NCBI GenBank assembly: GCA_038200275.1
Contig: JBBPYC010000002.1
Span: forward strand, 62,001-126,000
Origin: JBBPYC01 sp038200275
Lineage (GTDB): Bacteria > Pseudomonadota > Gammaproteobacteria > Burkholderiales > Burkholderiaceae_C
Direction: 5' to 3'
Length of the DNA: 64,000 nucleotides
This document shows, piece after piece, positions 17,411 to 25,898 of the stretch. The position numbers were made by a program, and so were the translations under genes. Positions within the stretch are counted from its first letter, which is position 1, and each line of letters begins with the position of its first letter. The notes under the pieces are model-generated. The model searched no databases and was not told the origin of the DNA. It was given only the letters and a program-made list of their open reading frames with translations.

Positions 17411-18310
17411 ATGCCTTCCCTGACCCGCCAGCAACTCGGCCTTTTGATTGCGCTGACTCTGCTGTGGGGCATCAACTGGCCGATCATGAAGGCCGGCATC
17501 ACGGGCTTTCCCCCGCTGACGTTTCGCGCGCTCTCGATCTGGTTCGGGCTGCCGGTGCTGGCGCTTGGGCTCATCGTCATGAAGGTGCCGTTCGCGGTGC
17601 CGCGGGCCCGTTGGGCGGAACTGCTCTGGCTCACCGTCGGCAACCTGCTGGTCTGGCAGGTGCTGATCATCCTGGCGCTCACCCAGTTGTCCAGCGGGCG
17701 CACCGCAATTCTCGGCTACACGATGCCAATTTTCTCGGCCGTGATTGGTGCGCTCTGGTTCGGCGACACCTTGAAGCTCCGCGGCTGGCTTGGCGTGGCA
17801 GCAGCTGCCTTGGGCGTGCTGCTGCTACTCTGGTATGAGCTCGCAAACATGGCCGGGCGGCCGATCGGGGTGTTGCTCGCGTTGACCGGCGCGGCCGTCT
17901 GGGCACTCGGCACGCGCCAGTTGCGAATCAGCACGATTGGCCTGCCGACGATGACGATCGCCTTCTGGATGGTCGCGCTGACCGGCGTGGTGATTGCCGT
18001 GCTGGCGGTCGTCTTCGAACGCGATCAATGGCATACGCCCGGTCCCGCCAACCTGTTTGCGATCGGCTACAACGCCGTGCTGATCTTCGGCATTGCGCAG
18101 ACTGCATGGTTGCTGCTGGCACGCGGGCTGCCGCCGCTCGCATCAACTTTGAGCGTGATGTTCATTCCGGTGCTCGGCGTGTTCAGTGGCGCTTGGTGGC
18201 TGGACGAGACACTGCACTGGCAGGACTGGGCTGCGGTGTCGCTGATGGTGGTGGCGATCGCTTCGGTGTTGCTGCCGACGCGGGCGCTGGTTGAGCCGAA
18301 AACACTATGA
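17411..18310 (+). CDS. EamA/DMT-superfamily exporter
   Basis: This 299-residue inner-membrane protein has ten predicted helices in two five-helix EamA repeats. The first repeat begins LGLLIALTLLWGINWPIMKA, with the conserved W-G-x-N/P-x-x start. The second repeat begins IGVLLALTGAAVWALGTRQL. Such drug/metabolite transporters export amino acids, nucleobases or other small metabolites. The substrate is not predictable here. It stands alone and ends 15 bp before a cysteine-rich gene. Confidence 0.9.
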   Translation: MPSLTRQQLGLLIALTLLWGINWPIMKAGITGFPPLTFRALSIWFGLPVLALGLIVMKVPFAVPRARWAELLWLTVGNLLVWQVLIILALTQLSSGRTAILGYTMPIFSAVIGALWFGDTLKLRGWLGVAAAALGVLLLLWYELANMAGRPIGVLLALTGAAVWALGTRQLRISTIGLPTMTIAFWMVALTGVVIAVLAVVFERDQWHTPGPANLFAIGYNAVLIFGIAQTAWLLLARGLPPLASTLSVMFIPVLGVFSGAWWLDETLHWQDWAAVSLMVVAIASVLLPTRALVEPKTL

Positions 18311-18325
18311 AAATAGTAGCTAACT

Positions 18326-18664
18326 ATGCAGCATTTTCCTGCGCCGATGCCTGTTTTCATCGAAAATTTCCGGCTGGACCGGCCTGCTGCGGCGGCTGAG
18401 ATGAGCGACGCAACTCGAACCGGCCTGCACGTGGATTCGTACGCCGCGCCTGCCTGCCCGGTTTGCACGCAGCCGAATCGATGTGCGCTCGCGCTGGCGG
18501 CCGCCACCGGTGATGTGCAGCCGGCGTGCTGGTGCAGCGCGGTTGCAATCGATCCGGCTCGGCTTGCCGCACCTGCTGCACGCGGTGCACCCTTGCGTTG
18601 TCTGTGCGCCGCCTGCGCAGGCACCGAAGCAATCCCTCCAACCAGCAAAGACCCGTCGCTGTGA
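18326..18664 (+). CDS. Cysteine-rich CWC family protein
   Basis: The core PACPVCTQPNRCALALAAAT then ACWCSAVAI and LRCLCAACA matches the small cysteine-rich CWC family (C-P-x-C-...-C-...-C-W-C-...-C-x-C-x-x-C), which may bind a metal. The protein is 112 residues from the ATG at 18326; an ATG at 18401 would give a shorter form starting just before the motif. Its stop codon overlaps the GTG of the downstream exporter, so the two are translationally coupled. The function of the family is unknown. Confidence 0.75.
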   Translation: MQHFPAPMPVFIENFRLDRPAAAAEMSDATRTGLHVDSYAAPACPVCTQPNRCALALAAATGDVQPACWCSAVAIDPARLAAPAARGAPLRCLCAACAGTEAIPPTSKDPSL

Positions 18665-20139
18665 CCGCTTCCGCCGCCAACACCTTCGACGCCCTGCAGG
18701 CGCGCCACGGCGAACGCTACCGCTGGCTGCTGCTGATCGCGGTGATGACCGGCACGATGGCGTCCATCATGTCGTCAACCATCGTGAACGTCGCGATCCC
18801 TGGCATGAGCCATTACTTCGTGCTGGACCAGAGCCGCGCGCAGTGGGTCACTTCCGGCTTCATGGTCGCGATGACGGTGGCGATGCTGACCACGCCGTCG
18901 TTGCTCACGCGCTTCGGCGCACGGCGCACGTACGTCGGCTCGATGCTGCTGCTGATGGCTGGGGGCATCGTCGGCGGGCTGGCCAATGCGTTTCCACTGG
19001 TGCTGGTCGCCCGCGTTACCGAGGGTCTGGCCGCAGGCGTGGTGCAGCCGATCCCCGCGCTCATCATCATGCGGTTGTTCAAGCCGGAGGAACAGGGCCG
19101 AGCCAGCGGCCTGTTCGGCATGGGCGTGGTGCTGGCGCCTGCCATCGGCCCGAGCATCGGCGGCGTGCTGGTCGACTGGTTCGGCTGGCGTTCCATCTTC
19201 TTCATGGTGGTGCCGTTCTGCTTTCTGTCGATCGCGATGGCGTATCGCTACGTGCCGGAGCTTGCCGCCGGCAAGCATGACGAGAAGCGCTTCGATTCCG
19301 TGGGGCTTGTGCTGGCCGCGGCAGGCATCCTGTGCCTGCTGAACGGGCTCGTCGAGCTGCATGGCACCGGCAGCGGCAGCGGCGTCGCCCTGGTGCCTGT
19401 CTTGCTGCTGGCAGCTGCCGCGCTGCTGCTCGCCTGCTTCATCGTCTGGCAGCGGCGGCTCGCACGCACCGGTGGCGACCCACTGATGAACCTCGCGGTA
19501 TTCCGCACACGGCCGTTCACGATGGGTGGCATCGTCGCGATCATCTACGGCACCGCGCTGTTCGGCTCGACCTATCTGCTGCCGATCTACATGCTGCTCG
19601 GGCTGGGCTTGTCGGCGTCTTACGTGGGCACGATCCTGCTGCCGGCTGGGCTGGTGCTGGCGGTGGCGATCGCCGTCGTCGGGCGGCTTGCGGACCGGCA
19701 CCCGACATGGATCCTGATCAGCATCGGCCTGGCGCTGTTGGCTGCCTCGTTCGCGCTGATGCCGACGGTAAAGCTTGACAGCACCATCTGGTTGATCGTG
19801 GCCTGGGCGGTGCTGGGACGACTGGGCCTGGGCTTCATCCTGCCGTCGCTGAACCTCGGGTCGCTGCGGCCGTTGCCCACCGATCTGCTGTCGCAAGGTT
19901 CCAGCGTGATCAACTTTCTGCGCATGCTGGGTGGCGCGGTCGGAGTCAGCCTGTGCGGCATCGTGCTGGAATGGCGCGTGGCGGTGCACGGCGTGTCATT
20001 GACCGACGGCGCACCGAGCGCAGCCCGGCTGGCGGCATTCAACGAGACGTTTTTCATGCTGGCAGGCCTGTGCGTACTGGCCCTGATCGCTGCACTGCAA
20101 TTGCGGCCCGCGCGACCGACTGTGCAGCCCTCTGACTGA
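18661..20139 (+). CDS. MFS multidrug exporter, DHA2 (EmrB/QacA) family
   Basis: The 492-residue protein has about 14 hydrophobic helices. Motif-like segments are TGTMASIMSSTIVNVAIPGM in helix 1, QWVTSGFMVAMTVAM, RFGARRTYVGSMLLLMAG (motif A region) and GVVLAPAIGPSIGGVLVD (motif C, the antiporter signature). It probably expels drugs or other amphipathic compounds using the proton gradient. The frame opens at 18526, but the GTG at 18661, forming GTGA with the previous stop, is the likely start because helix 1 follows at a normal distance. No MarR/TetR regulator is adjacent. Confidence 0.9.
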   Translation: MTASAANTFDALQARHGERYRWLLLIAVMTGTMASIMSSTIVNVAIPGMSHYFVLDQSRAQWVTSGFMVAMTVAMLTTPSLLTRFGARRTYVGSMLLLMAGGIVGGLANAFPLVLVARVTEGLAAGVVQPIPALIIMRLFKPEEQGRASGLFGMGVVLAPAIGPSIGGVLVDWFGWRSIFFMVVPFCFLSIAMAYRYVPELAAGKHDEKRFDSVGLVLAAAGILCLLNGLVELHGTGSGSGVALVPVLLLAAAALLLACFIVWQRRLARTGGDPLMNLAVFRTRPFTMGGIVAIIYGTALFGSTYLLPIYMLLGLGLSASYVGTILLPAGLVLAVAIAVVGRLADRHPTWILISIGLALLAASFALMPTVKLDSTIWLIVAWAVLGRLGLGFILPSLNLGSLRPLPTDLLSQGSSVINFLRMLGGAVGVSLCGIVLEWRVAVHGVSLTDGAPSAARLAAFNETFFMLAGLCVLALIAALQLRPARPTVQPSD

Positions 20140-20171
20140 CATCAACCGACCCCACTGCTTCCACTACCACG

Positions 20172-20939
20172 ATGTGCCAATTGCTCGGAATGAATTGCAA
20201 CACGCCGACCGACGCGATGTTCAGCTTTACCGGTTTTGCCGAACGCGGGGGCCGCACCGACCATCATGCGGACGGTTGGGGCATTGCATTCTTCGAAGGC
20301 CGCGGGCTGCGTCAATTCGTTGAGAACCAGCCGGCGTGCGACTCGGCGGTGGCCGAGTTGATCCGGCGCTATCCGATCAAGAGCAAGAACGTGATCTCGC
20401 ACATCAGGAAGGCCACACAGGGCGTCGTGTCGCTCGAGAACTGCCACCCATTCGTGCGCGAGTTGTGGGGCCGCAACTGGGTGTTCGCGCACAACGGCGA
20501 CTTGAAGGACTACGCGCCGCGCCTGCACGCGAACTTCCGCCCGGTCGGCAGCACCGATAGCGAACAGGCGTTTTGCTGGATCATGCAGGAACTGGCCAAA
20601 TCGCATGCGGATACACCGACGGTTCAGGAGCTGACCACCACCCTGCGCGAACTGGTGCCGCGCATCTCCAGGCACGGCACCTTCAACTTCTTGCTGTCCA
20701 ACGGTGAGGCGCTCTGGGCGCACGCAACGACGAACCTCTACAGCATCGAACGCAAGCACCCATTCAAGCACGCGACGCTGGCCGATGAGGAACTGTCAGT
20801 GAACTTCGCCGAGAAAGCGGGCTCGACCGATCGGGTCGCCGTCGTGGTGACCGCGCCGCTCACGAACAACGAAGAATGGACTGCGTTCGCGAGCGGTGAA
20901 CTAAAGGTGTTCGTCGACGGCCAGGCTATGCCGGCCTGA
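20172..20939 (+). CDS. Class II glutamine amidotransferase (YafJ-type)
   Basis: This 255-residue N-terminal-nucleophile protein keeps Cys2 (MCQLLGMNCNTP), exposed when the initiator methionine is removed. It also has ADGWGIAFFEGRG, ISHIRKATQG, CHPFVRELWGRNWVFAHNGD and the late STDRVAVVVTAPLT strand. These match the YafJ/EgtC group of stand-alone class II amidotransferases, which hydrolyse gamma-glutamyl amides. No ergothioneine genes are nearby, so EgtC activity is not implied. The substrate remains unknown. It converges with the FAD oxidase gene, separated by 6 bp. Confidence 0.92.
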   Translation: MCQLLGMNCNTPTDAMFSFTGFAERGGRTDHHADGWGIAFFEGRGLRQFVENQPACDSAVAELIRRYPIKSKNVISHIRKATQGVVSLENCHPFVRELWGRNWVFAHNGDLKDYAPRLHANFRPVGSTDSEQAFCWIMQELAKSHADTPTVQELTTTLRELVPRISRHGTFNFLLSNGEALWAHATTNLYSIERKHPFKHATLADEELSVNFAEKAGSTDRVAVVVTAPLTNNEEWTAFASGELKVFVDGQAMPA

Positions 20940-20945
20940 GCAAGC

Positions 20946-22355
20946 TCACCGATTCGCGAGCACCTTGCCTGGGTTCATGATCCCGTTCGGATCCAGCGCA
21001 GACTTGATCGCGCGCATCAAGCCGAGCGCCGTCGGCGACTTGTAGTGCTCCAGGTCCGCCACCTTGGCGCGGCCGATGCCGTGTTCGGCCGACATCGATC
21101 CACGTGCCGCGTCCACCGCGTCGTAGACGAACCGGTGCACGTCTTTTTCAAGTTTCAGGAATTCCATATCGGACAGACCCGCCGGTGGCTCGACGTTGTA
21201 GTGCAGGTTGCCGTCGCCCATATGGCCGAGGATCGTCATGCGCGTGCCCGCGAACCGACCGGTAATCGCGCGGCCGGTTTCCTCGACGAATGCGCCGATG
21301 CGCGCGATCGGCAGCGAGATGTCGTGCTTGATGTTCTTGGGCTGGCTCAACGCAACGCGTTCGCGGATCAGCCAGAACTGCTTGGTCTGCGCGATCGACT
21401 GTGCGATCGCGGCATCGCGCACGATGTCCTGTTCCAGCGCTGCGCCCATCAGCGCCTCGAAGCGCTCCACCGCATGCGCTTCGCTTTCCAGATCGGACGA
21501 TTCAAGCAGCACATGCCAAGGATGCGCTTCATTGAACACCTTGGGCGTATCGCCGAACTTCGCCTCCACCAATTGCACGCAGTACTGCGACATCAGTTCG
21601 AACGCAGTCAGCGATGCGCCGAGCATCTGCTGCGCAAGGCCCAGCAACCGCAATGCGTGATCCGGCGAGGCCAATGCGGCCCAGGCCGTGACCCGCGCGA
21701 CCGGCTGCGGATACAGCTTCAACGTCGCGCCTGTGATCACGCCCAGCGTGCCTTCGGCGCCGATGTACAGGTCGCGCAGGTCATAGCCGGTGTTGTCCTT
21801 GCGCAGACCGCGCAAGTCATCCAGCACCTCGCCGGATGGCGTCACCACTTCCAGCCCCAGGCACAACTCACGCGTGTTGCCGTAGCGCAGCACGCCGGTG
21901 CCGCCCGCGTTGGTCGACAGGTTGCCGCCGATCTGGCAGGTGCCCTGTGCGCCGAGCGCGAGCGGAAACAACCGGCCAGCATCGTGTGCGACCTGCTGCA
22001 GCGTTTCCAGCACCACGCCCGCATCGACCGTCACCGTGTTGCCGATTGCATCGACCAAGCGCACCTGGTTCATGCGGGAGAGCGACAGGATCACCGCCGC
22101 ACCCGAATCGTCCGGCGTGGCTGCACCCGTCATGTTGGTGTTGCCGCCCTGCGGAATCACCGGCACCTGATTCGCATTGCACCAGCGCAGCAGCGCGGCC
22201 ACTTGCGCCGTCGACTCGGGCTGTACCACGCAGCGTGCGTTGCCGATGAAGCGTTTGTTCCAATCCTGCTCGAACGGCGCGAGCGTTTCGGCGTCGGTCA
22301 GGACACGGCCGACTTCGGTTGCAGGCGGCAGCAGTCTCTCAATGGTGTCGGACAT
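20946..22355 (-). CDS. FAD-linked oxidase (GlcD/D-lactate dehydrogenase-like)
   Basis: This 469-residue flavoprotein of the VAO/PCMH fold has the FAD-binding VPVIPQGGNTNMTGAATPDD and the pyrophosphate-loop region LFPLALGAQGTCQIGGNLSTNAGGT. It ends with the family C-terminus DMEFLKLEKDVHRFVYDAV and SMSAEHGIGRAKVADLEHY, where H-G-I-G-R binds substrate carboxylate. It probably oxidises a D-2-hydroxy acid and feeds electrons to quinone or cytochrome. The start at 22355 is preferred over the in-frame TTG at 22364, since AAAGG lies upstream. It immediately follows the truncated TctC gene on the same strand. Confidence 0.9.
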   Translation of the reverse strand: MSDTIERLLPPATEVGRVLTDAETLAPFEQDWNKRFIGNARCVVQPESTAQVAALLRWCNANQVPVIPQGGNTNMTGAATPDDSGAAVILSLSRMNQVRLVDAIGNTVTVDAGVVLETLQQVAHDAGRLFPLALGAQGTCQIGGNLSTNAGGTGVLRYGNTRELCLGLEVVTPSGEVLDDLRGLRKDNTGYDLRDLYIGAEGTLGVITGATLKLYPQPVARVTAWAALASPDHALRLLGLAQQMLGASLTAFELMSQYCVQLVEAKFGDTPKVFNEAHPWHVLLESSDLESEAHAVERFEALMGAALEQDIVRDAAIAQSIAQTKQFWLIRERVALSQPKNIKHDISLPIARIGAFVEETGRAITGRFAGTRMTILGHMGDGNLHYNVEPPAGLSDMEFLKLEKDVHRFVYDAVDAARGSMSAEHGIGRAKVADLEHYKSPTALGLMRAIKSALDPNGIMNPGKVLANR

Positions 22356-22356
22356 C

Positions 22357-22730
22357 TCATTCAACCTTTACGTTGGCTTCTTTGATCACACGCCTCCAGC
22401 GGTCACCGTCGCGCTTGACCATCGCATTCATCTCGGTGGGCGTTTTGCCGATCATCTCAAGACCCAGCAGTGCGAACTTCTCGCGCATCGCCGGCGACTT
22501 GATGATCGCGGCCATTTCGCGCTGAAATTTTTCGATGATCGCAGGCGGCGTTTTGGCCGGGGCCAAGATCGCGAACCAGATATCACCGGCCAGTTGCGGC
22601 AAGCCCAGTTCGGCCACCGAAGGCAGGTCGGGCAACCGAGGCAGCCGCTTGTCGGCCATCGCGGCCAAAACCTTCCGCTTGCCCGACTTCACGGTGCCGA
22701 AGTTCGAGCCGATGATGTCTTGAACAGCAG
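22357..22730 (-). pseudogene. C-terminal fragment of a Bug/TctC periplasmic solute receptor
   Basis: From about VKSGKRKVLAAMADKRLPRL to the TGA at 22357 the text follows the C-terminal third of Bug-type receptors (LPDLPSVAELGLP, WFAILAPAKTPPAIIEKF, REMAAIIKSPAMREKFALLG, NVKVE). The N-terminal 200 residues and signal peptide are missing. The open frame upstream of about 22730 does not resemble the family. The fragment ends 1 bp before the FAD oxidase start, so the two once formed an operon for uptake and oxidation of an organic acid. Confidence 0.8.
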
Positions 22731-23150
22731 GCTTTGGTCGCGCGGATCCGATATCGCGCCTTCCGTGAACACAGAACCAGTCGCTATGCATTCGATCGCT
22801 GCATCGAGCGAAATCAAGGCATACGCAGCTTCTTGCAGGATTTCAACAGACATCGAAGCCAGTCCTCTCACAAATTCAATCGCAGGTTGCAGATTGTTTC
22901 GACTGCAGCGGTTCGCCGAACAAGGAAATCGCCGCCTTCATTCTGCACGCGTCGCCCTTTTCAGTCAGTTACAGGATCTTTGTAGGAAAGGCCCGGTAGT
23001 GTGCGTCGGCGGTTCGCGCCAGCACGGCTTTCAGCGTCGAAACAGCGCCGTCACCGCATAGAGTGTTTCTCTGGCGCCCACCGTGTTGCGGCCAAATGGG
23101 CGGGTGCGTAGTGCACAGCCTTTCCAATTTTTTTGACGTAGGTAAAACCC
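22731..23150. other. Rearranged gap with a short truncated reading frame
   Basis: On the minus strand a GAGAGGACTG ribosome-like site precedes an ATG at 22853 reading MSVEILQEAAYALISLDAAI and then ECIATGSVFTEGAIS. It loses sense where the TctC fragment begins near 22735. It may be the start of an unrelated gene cut by the same event, but I do not recognise it. The part from 22880 to 23150 shows no gene. The leader of the next gene has TTTTTTTGACGTAGG just upstream of its ATG. Confidence 0.4.
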
Positions 23151-24179
23151 ATGAGTCCAGTAGAACGAACCACGATTGTCAGCCCCGGTGCCGAAGTCGG
23201 CACCCGAGGCACTGCACCCCTGCTGCGGCGCATTTCCTGGGCCGCCGTGATCGCCGGCATGGTGATTGCGGTCGCCGTGCAGGTGGTTTTGAGCTTTCTG
23301 GGCACCGGCATTGGCATGGGCACCATCGATCCGATGCAGTACAGCACGCCCAGCGCGGGCGCGCTTGGCACCGGGGCGGGCATCTGGTGGGCCGTCAGCA
23401 GCATCGTGTCGCTGTTCGCAGGCGGCTGGGTTGCGGGCCACCTGGCCGGCTCGCCGGAGAAAAGCGATGCGGTGCTGCATGGTCTTTTGACCTGGGGCGT
23501 GGCCACGATCATTACCGTGTACCTGCTGGCGTCGTTGGTCGGCACTGTGGTGCGCGGCGGTGCCGCAGTGGTTGGCAAAACGGCTGAAGTGGCCGCTTCC
23601 GGGGTTGGCGCAGTCGCAGGAAAGGCAGCCGATGCGGCAGCCGACAAGATTGACTCGAGTGATTTCTCGCTCGACAACATCAAGGCGCAAGCGCAAAAAC
23701 TGCTTGCACAGACCGGCAAGCCGGCGCTGCAACCCAGTTCGGTGGCCAGCCAGGCATCGACGGCAGCTGATCAGTTGACCACTGCAGCATCGCAAGCGGG
23801 CGCGACAGGGAATCCTCCTGCAGAAGACTTGAGTGCGGTGCTGCAGCGCATCATCAGCGCTGGCAAGAACACGGTGGAGCAAGCCGATCGTGAAGCGCTC
23901 GTCAATGTGGTGGCTGCGCGCACCGGTTTGAGCAAGGCAGAAGCCGAGCAGCGTGCCGATGCGTGGATCAAGCAGTATCAAGAAGCGCGCGTCAAGTTGG
24001 CACAGGCAAAAGAGCAAGCGGAAGCCAAAGCACGTGAGGTGGCAGACGCTGCAGCCAAGGCGACTTCGAAGGCCGCACTTGGCGCTACTGTGGCGTTGAT
24101 TCTGGGCGCCATCGCAGCCGCATTTGGTGGTTTGCTGGCTCGTCGACGTTATTTCGGCGCTGCAGTGGTGCGTCGCTGA
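23151..24179 (+). CDS. PhnA-like membrane protein
   Basis: The 342-residue protein starts with a short polar leader, then ISWAAVIAGMVIAVAVQVVL, a second helix around WWAVSSIVSLFAGGWVAGHL and a third at WGVATIITVYLLASLVGTVV. This order, with the SWAAVIAG and GGWVAGHLAGSPEKSDAVLHGLLTW motifs, matches proteins annotated PhnA-like in alphaproteobacteria and betaproteobacteria. The middle (about 140-300) is an alanine-rich, helical, partly coiled-coil segment, and a final helix (ALGATVALILGAIAAAFGGL) sits before an arginine-rich tail. The function is unknown. It heads a three-gene block with two DUF2382 proteins. Confidence 0.75.
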   Translation: MSPVERTTIVSPGAEVGTRGTAPLLRRISWAAVIAGMVIAVAVQVVLSFLGTGIGMGTIDPMQYSTPSAGALGTGAGIWWAVSSIVSLFAGGWVAGHLAGSPEKSDAVLHGLLTWGVATIITVYLLASLVGTVVRGGAAVVGKTAEVAASGVGAVAGKAADAAADKIDSSDFSLDNIKAQAQKLLAQTGKPALQPSSVASQASTAADQLTTAASQAGATGNPPAEDLSAVLQRIISAGKNTVEQADREALVNVVAARTGLSKAEAEQRADAWIKQYQEARVKLAQAKEQAEAKAREVADAAAKATSKAALGATVALILGAIAAAFGGLLARRRYFGAAVVRR

Positions 24180-24190
24180 AAGCACACGCC

Positions 24191-24652
24191 ATGAAAGACC
24201 CGGTACCTCCTCAGGCAAGCAGCATGACTGTGCCCGTCGTTGAGCCGGCGCCAACGGTGCTGCCGTTGATCGAGGAGCGTTTCGACGTGGCGATCGAGCG
24301 AGTCGAGGCCGGTGCGTTGCGCGTGCGAATCGTGGTGGACGAGACAGTGCAAGGTGCCGAGGTCGATCTGATATCGACCGAAGTGCGCCCGACTGTGGTG
24401 CCTCGCGGTGTCGAAGTCGATGCACGGCGCGAGCCTTATCTCGACGGCGAAGAGCTGGTGGTGCCGGTGTATGAAGAACGCTCGGTGATCGTCAGCAAGC
24501 TGTTTTTGAAAGAAGAAGTGCGGCTTACCCGCATTCGTCACAAAGCGCGCCAAACGCTTCAGGTGCCTCTGCGACGCGAACGCGCGGTGGTGGAACGCCA
24601 GCAGCTGGACGGCTCTTGGCGGATTGAGCCAGATCTGCAGGCAGGCACTTAG
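24191..24652 (+). CDS. DUF2382 (YsnF/AvaK) domain protein
   Basis: A single DUF2382 domain spans most of the 153 residues. LPLIEERFDVAIERVEAGAL is followed by strands VRIVVDETVQGAEVDLISTE and the closing EPYLDGEELVVPVYEERSVI, then VSKLFLKEEVRLTRIRHKAR. This matches the C-terminal domain of Bacillus YsnF and cyanobacterial AvaK, proteins associated with general stress. No signal peptide or membrane helix is present. The gene begins 11 bp after the PhnA-like gene, indicating an operon. Confidence 0.85.
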   Translation: MKDPVPPQASSMTVPVVEPAPTVLPLIEERFDVAIERVEAGALRVRIVVDETVQGAEVDLISTEVRPTVVPRGVEVDARREPYLDGEELVVPVYEERSVIVSKLFLKEEVRLTRIRHKARQTLQVPLRRERAVVERQQLDGSWRIEPDLQAGT

Positions 24653-24761
24653 GCTGCTGCTTTGAATGACTGAAGCAGTTGAGGGATTGAGCCGGATGCG
24701 ATATGCATTCGAGGCAGCTTGAATCCCATTTCTATTTTTTAGCAAGCAAGGGGAATTTCTT

Positions 24762-25625
24762 ATGAGTCAGACATTGGTAGCCATTTTTGACAGCCTTACC
24801 GCAGCCAACGCTGCCGTCGAAAAACTGGTGAACGCCGGCCATTCGCGTAGCAAGATCGATGTGAAGACCACCGATGACGGCGCGGCAGCAACGCGCACCA
24901 CGTCGACCACCACCAACCGTGTCGAAGACGACGATGTTTTCAGCTCGATTGGTCGCTTTTTCAGCGATCTCTTCAGCGACGACAACAATCGTGAATACGC
25001 AGGCCACTACTCAGAGGCGGTGCGTCGCGGCCATGCCGTGTTGACGCTCGAAGCAGAAGATGCTCAAGTGGACCGCGCGCACACGCAGCTGATTGAAGCC
25101 GGCGCGACCGATGTCGATGAGCAGGTGACGGCTTGGCGTGGCCAGGGCTACACCGGCGGCACCGCAGGCGCAGTTGGCAAGGCCCAGACCGGCGCCGCCA
25201 CAGCGGATGCCAAGGGCGTGATCCCGGTGGTTGAAGAAGAACTTGATGTGGGCAAACGCCGCGTTGATCAGGGTCGCGTGCGGGTGGTGACGCGGGTCGA
25301 GTCGAAGCCGGTGCATGCGTCGGTGCAATTGCAAAGCGAGCGCGCCGTCATTGAGCGGCACGCGGTTGATCGCCCGGCATCCGAGGCCGATCTGGCCGGT
25401 CTGAAAGACCGCACGATCGAGGTGCGCGAATCGGCTGAGAAAGCGGTCGTGAGCAAGACAGCCCATGTCGTGGAAGAAATCCAGGTCGGCAAGCAAGTGG
25501 CCACCGAGACCAAAGAAGTCGACGACACCGTACGCCACACGGAAGTCAATGTGGTTCGTGACGACCGCGGGACGACCAACCCGACTGGCACCACAACCAA
25601 GCGCCCGGACGATCGTCGCAACTGA
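24762..25625 (+). CDS. YflT/DUF2382 two-domain stress-type protein
   Basis: The 287-residue protein has an N-terminal domain (SQTLVAIFDSLTAANAAVEK and LVNAGHSRSKIDVKTTD, later YAEAV-like HYSEAVRRGHAVLTLEAED) like the general stress protein 17M/YflT domain. A glycine/threonine linker follows. The C-terminal DUF2382 domain reads VIPVVEEELDVGKRRVDQGR, VRVVTRVESKPVHASVQLQS and VVSKTAHVVEEIQVGKQVAT. The tail is highly charged and probably disordered. It carries the same domain as its 153-residue neighbour, suggesting duplication followed by fusion or loss. A terminator lies about 100 bp downstream. Confidence 0.85.
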   Translation: MSQTLVAIFDSLTAANAAVEKLVNAGHSRSKIDVKTTDDGAAATRTTSTTTNRVEDDDVFSSIGRFFSDLFSDDNNREYAGHYSEAVRRGHAVLTLEAEDAQVDRAHTQLIEAGATDVDEQVTAWRGQGYTGGTAGAVGKAQTGAATADAKGVIPVVEEELDVGKRRVDQGRVRVVTRVESKPVHASVQLQSERAVIERHAVDRPASEADLAGLKDRTIEVRESAEKAVVSKTAHVVEEIQVGKQVATETKEVDDTVRHTEVNVVRDDRGTTNPTGTTTKRPDDRRN

Positions 25626-25731
25626 GTTGGGTGGGACTGCACAGAGCGGTTGATGACGCTGGCCTGAGAAACTCGTTCGATCCGACAGTTCCTCACGCCA
25701 GTTTCGACCGTTCGATGTAGATCAAAGGACA

Positions 25732-25770
25732 GGGGGTGGCCGTGCGGTGCGACCATCCCCTTTTGTTTTC
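25732..25770 (+). terminator. Intrinsic terminator after the DUF2382 genes
   Basis: GGGGGTGG pairs with CCATCCCC (one G-U pair) across a 13-nt loop and is followed by TTTTGTTTTCTTCTTT. The stem plus T tract is a good rho-independent terminator for the operon starting at 23151. Confidence 0.75.
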
Positions 25771-25898
25771 TTCTTTAAGTGTATGGCTCGGTCTACCATC
25801 CACTTGGATGCTACTGAGATGATTGCATATCACGCACATCATCACTCCCCGCACCCAACCGACCCCCGGACGAAAAGGTCAGGGTCAACCTGAGTTGG

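Noticed and set aside
18775..19989. 404-codon minus-strand frame inside the MFS exporter
   Set aside because: Its text is dominated by H, Q, R and D as expected for the reverse of membrane-helix codons.
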